Of a stretch of 35,341 bases of DNA, positions 33,042-35,341 are shown in pieces. A model generated the notes under the pieces. The model had not been told where the DNA came from, did no database searches, and saw only the letters and a list, made by a program, of their open reading frames with translations. This DNA comes from DATHSY01 sp046729855 (GTDB taxonomy: Bacteria; Actinomycetota; UBA4738; HRBIN12): positions 1 through 35,341 of the forward strand of contig JBKPHM010000149.1 in NCBI GenBank assembly GCA_046729855.1, in the 5' to 3' direction. How positions within the stretch are numbered: position 1 is the stretch's first letter; every line of letters starts with the position of its first letter. The position numbers and the translations under genes were made by a program.

Positions 33042-34157
33042 GTGCCCAGGATCGACCCGTTCGAGATGGAACGGATGCAGTCGCTGTACTGGCACCAGGT
33101 CGAGTACGACCTGTCGGAGTCGGGCGTCGAGCCGCTCACGATCGCTGAGGTGCTCGCGCTCGCCGGCGTGGACCGCGAGGCGTTCCTCGAGACGGCGTTG
33201 GGCTACCCCCTCTCGGAAGGTTCCGCGGACGCCCGGGAGGCCGTCGCGGCCTGGTACCCAGGCGCCGACGCCACGAACGTGACGCTCGTGAACGGCGGCT
33301 CCGAGGCCAACCTGCTGGTGCTCTGGGCGCTGCTCGGGCCCGGGGACCGTCTCGCGTTCATGACGCCGAATTACCTTCAGGGCGCGGGTCTCGGACGGTT
33401 CTTCGGAGAGGCGACGGACACGTTCGGTCTGGTACGGACCGAGGGACGCTGGGCGCTCGACGCCGATGCGCTGGCGGCCGCCGTCGGCGAACGGACGAAG
33501 GTCGTGATGGTCTGCAACCCGAACAACCCGACCGGCGCGGTCCTCACCGATGCCGAGATGGACGCGATCGCCGATGCGGCGGCCTCAGTCGGTGCATGGA
33601 TCGTCGCCGACGAGATCTACCGCGGCGCCGAGGTGCAGGGGCGCGAGGCGTCGCCGACGTTCTGGGGCCGCTTCGACCGGGTCGTCGTCACGTCGGGGCT
33701 GTCGAAGGCCTTCGCGATGCCTGGCCTGCGCGTGGGTTGGGTCGTCGCACCCGATGACGTGATCGAGGAGGTCTGGGAGCGGCACGACTACACGACCCTC
33801 ACACCGTCGATGGTCGCCGACCGGTTGGTCCCGGTGGCGCTCGCGCCTCCGACCAGAGAGCGGATCCTCGACCGGACGCGGGCCATCGTGCGTACGAACC
33901 TGCGGCCCGTTGAGGAGTGGATCGCGTCGAACGCCGCCTTGTCCCACGTCCGGCCGGTTGCGGGCGCGATCGTCTACGTGGAGTACAGCGTGGACGTGGA
34001 GCCGCGCGCGCTCTGCGAGTGCGCGCGGCGCGAGCAAAGCGTCCTGCTCGTTCCCGGCGACATGTTCGGGCTGGGCAGGGGTTTCCGGATCGGGTTCGGA
34101 TTCGACCTGGAACGCACGCTCAAGGGTCTGGAGCGCGTCTCGCGGCTGCTCACGTAG
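33042..34157 (+). CDS. Class I/II PLP-dependent aminotransferase
   Basis: A 371-residue fold-type I aminotransferase. The PLP-contact blocks are NGGSEANLLVLWALLGPGD, CNPNNPTGAVLTDAEM, IVADEIYRGAEVQG and TSGLSKAFAMPGLRVGW with Lys222 as the Schiff-base lysine; GFRIGFGFD near the end holds the carboxylate-binding arginine. These place it with aspartate/tyrosine-type enzymes or C-S lyases of the MalY group; substrate is not clear. GTG at 33042 is fixed by AGGAGG just upstream; the open frame back to 32226 is a shadow of the kinase gene. Confidence 0.9.
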   Translation: MPRIDPFEMERMQSLYWHQVEYDLSESGVEPLTIAEVLALAGVDREAFLETALGYPLSEGSADAREAVAAWYPGADATNVTLVNGGSEANLLVLWALLGPGDRLAFMTPNYLQGAGLGRFFGEATDTFGLVRTEGRWALDADALAAAVGERTKVVMVCNPNNPTGAVLTDAEMDAIADAAASVGAWIVADEIYRGAEVQGREASPTFWGRFDRVVVTSGLSKAFAMPGLRVGWVVAPDDVIEEVWERHDYTTLTPSMVADRLVPVALAPPTRERILDRTRAIVRTNLRPVEEWIASNAALSHVRPVAGAIVYVEYSVDVEPRALCECARREQSVLLVPGDMFGLGRGFRIGFGFDLERTLKGLERVSRLLT

Positions 34158-34167
34158 CACCGGCTGT

Positions 34168-34173
34168 TAGCGT
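34168..34173 (+). promoter_or_regulatory. TAGCGT -10 hexamer before the SpoIID-like gene
   Basis: TAGCGT ends 8 nt before the GTG at 34182, within the 24-bp gap after the aminotransferase. It offers a private leaderless start besides read-through. Confidence 0.4.
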
Positions 34174-34181
34174 GACGAGGC

Positions 34182-35341
34182 GTGGGACGCCTCGCCCCGA
34201 CCCGCCTGACATCGTTCGTTGCCGTCGTCGCGCTCGTTGCGCTCGTTGCGGCCGCGCTGGCGGCGTGCACCGGCCGCGACGATGGCCGGTCGCGCATGCC
34301 CGCCTCCGACGGATCGGCCGACGGGACCGCCTCGCCGTCCACCGGCGCGTCGCCGGCGCCCCAGGTCGTTCGGCTCGGGTCGCCGCCGAGCGGTTCGCTG
34401 CTCATCCGCGGCCGGTACCCGACGAGCGCGTCGAGGTGCGTCCGCGACGAGCCCCCCTCGCTCGATGCCAGGTACCCCGGGACGCTGTTCGTCCGGCGCG
34501 CGAGCGACGGCACGTTGACGCTCACGCTCGCCCTGTCGTTCGAGCGGTACCTCGAGGGGATCGCCGAGGTCCCTCCGTCGTGGCCGGTGGAGGCGCTGAA
34601 GGCGCAGGCGATCGCCGCGCGCAGCTACGCGCTCGCGACGACCGAGTGGAGCGGCGCCGAGGGTGAGGAGCTCGAGACCGCGATCTGTGCAACGGCGGCG
34701 TGTCAGGTGTATGGCGGGATCCCCGTGCCGTTCGACCCCACGGTCCGGCGGTGGTACCGGGCCGTGCGGCAGACGGCCGGGGAGGTTCTGCTGTACGACG
34801 GACGGCCGGCGGAGACGCTGTATTTCTCGACGTCGAACGGTTCGACCTACGGCAACGAGGACGTGTTCGGAAGCTCACCGCTGCCGTACCTGCGCCCCGT
34901 CGAGGAGCACGACGACGGCGCTTCGCCGACGTCGCGGTGGCGACTCACGCTGCCGTTCGACGATCTCGAGGTCTTCCTCGAACTTGCCGGCGCGTGGCCC
35001 GGCGGTCGGATCTCCGCAGTGAAGCTCCGTAGCGGCGACGTCACGGTCGCGGGGGGTGGGACGACGCGCACGATCGAGGCCGGCACGTTCCGCGACGCGG
35101 TGAACGTGTGGGCTCCGTGCCTCGCGCCGAGCCGGTACCCGCCGCCCAGCTGGAAGGGGACGCCCTTGCCCGTCACGATCCCCTCGACGTGGATGGAGAT
35201 CTCGCCGACCAAGACAGGCATCCTCGTGACCGGCCGGGGCTGGGGGCACGGCGTCGGTATGGTGCAGTGGGGGGCGTACGGGAAGGCGCTGCGCGGCCTG
35301 TCCGCCGAGGACATCTTGGCGTACTACTACGGCGGCTTCCG
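34182..35341 (+). CDS. SpoIID/LytB-domain lipoprotein, 3' end cut by the window
   Basis: The frame is open from GTG at 34182 to the last base (386 complete codons). The signal RLTSFVAVVALVALVAAALAAC has a lipobox at Cys29, followed by an Asp/Ser/Thr-rich linker. The SpoIID domain is clear: FERYLEGIAEVPPSWPVEALKAQAIAARSYAL with the catalytic glutamate, ICATAACQVYGG, TLYFSTSNGSTYGNEDVFG, then RGWGHGVGMVQWGAYGKALRGLSAEDILAYYYGG. In Firmicutes SpoIID is a peptidoglycan lytic transglycosylase; relatives in non-sporulating actinobacteria act on the cell wall in ways not well defined. About the last few residues may be missing. Confidence 0.88.
   Translation, partial: MGRLAPTRLTSFVAVVALVALVAAALAACTGRDDGRSRMPASDGSADGTASPSTGASPAPQVVRLGSPPSGSLLIRGRYPTSASRCVRDEPPSLDARYPGTLFVRRASDGTLTLTLALSFERYLEGIAEVPPSWPVEALKAQAIAARSYALATTEWSGAEGEELETAICATAACQVYGGIPVPFDPTVRRWYRAVRQTAGEVLLYDGRPAETLYFSTSNGSTYGNEDVFGSSPLPYLRPVEEHDDGASPTSRWRLTLPFDDLEVFLELAGAWPGGRISAVKLRSGDVTVAGGGTTRTIEAGTFRDAVNVWAPCLAPSRYPPPSWKGTPLPVTIPSTWMEISPTKTGILVTGRGWGHGVGMVQWGAYGKALRGLSAEDILAYYYGGF

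Overview
The window is a GC-rich, gene-dense bacterial chromosome segment whose gene content and gene order point to a member of the Actinomycetota, probably a lineage outside the Mycobacteriales. Pointers are an InhA-like enoyl-ACP reductase, the Mec/CysO/CysM cysteine pathway in an order close to M. tuberculosis Rv1334-Rv1341 (recalled from memory), an HspR-type HAIR operator in front of lon, the remains of an F420-type flavin/deazaflavin enzyme gene, frequent GTG starts, and many start codons placed 6-9 nt behind a TAnnnT hexamer (leaderless style). I see no mobile element, CRISPR array, rRNA or tRNA gene.

Region 1-7408: a 5'-truncated, frameshifted methyltransferase is followed by a nine-gene leftward block, in transcription order selD, mec, moeZ-like, cysO, cysM, murI, an MBL-fold hydrolase, rph and rdgB. 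It joins selenophosphate synthesis, sulfur-carrier-based cysteine synthesis, D-glutamate for peptidoglycan, a possible cyclic-nucleotide phosphodiesterase, tRNA 3' trimming and nucleotide-pool cleaning. CysO here ends in Gly-Gly-Ala rather than Gly-Gly, and the activating E1-like enzyme lacks the rhodanese domain of mycobacterial MoeZ.

Region 7432-19554: mostly single genes in alternating orientation: a PfkB kinase, a Tat-exported amidohydrolase, a cNMP-binding/CBS/DUF294 protein, fabI, a small unknown protein, a secreted TIM-barrel hydrolase-like protein, a DUF885 protein, a RibD-C/DHFR-like protein, a methyltransferase, a class III aminotransferase and a DUF4342 protein. Two convergent pairs in the window end on a shared CTAG.

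Region 19574-27539: a lipoprotein, then a leftward chain of translationally coupled genes starting at lon: lon, NAD(P)-binding reductase, a decayed PPOX gene, quinone oxidoreductase, ABC ATPase and ABC permease. A HAIR element sits just ahead of lon.

Region 27540-35341: a stand-alone ClpC-type N domain protein with a zinc-ribbon-like tail, the collapsed remains of an ABC exporter operon, a 14-helix MFS exporter, a DUF2630 protein, an epimerase-like SDR, a membrane Ser/Thr kinase with a helical extracellular domain, a class I aminotransferase and a SpoIID/LytB-type lipoprotein running off the end.
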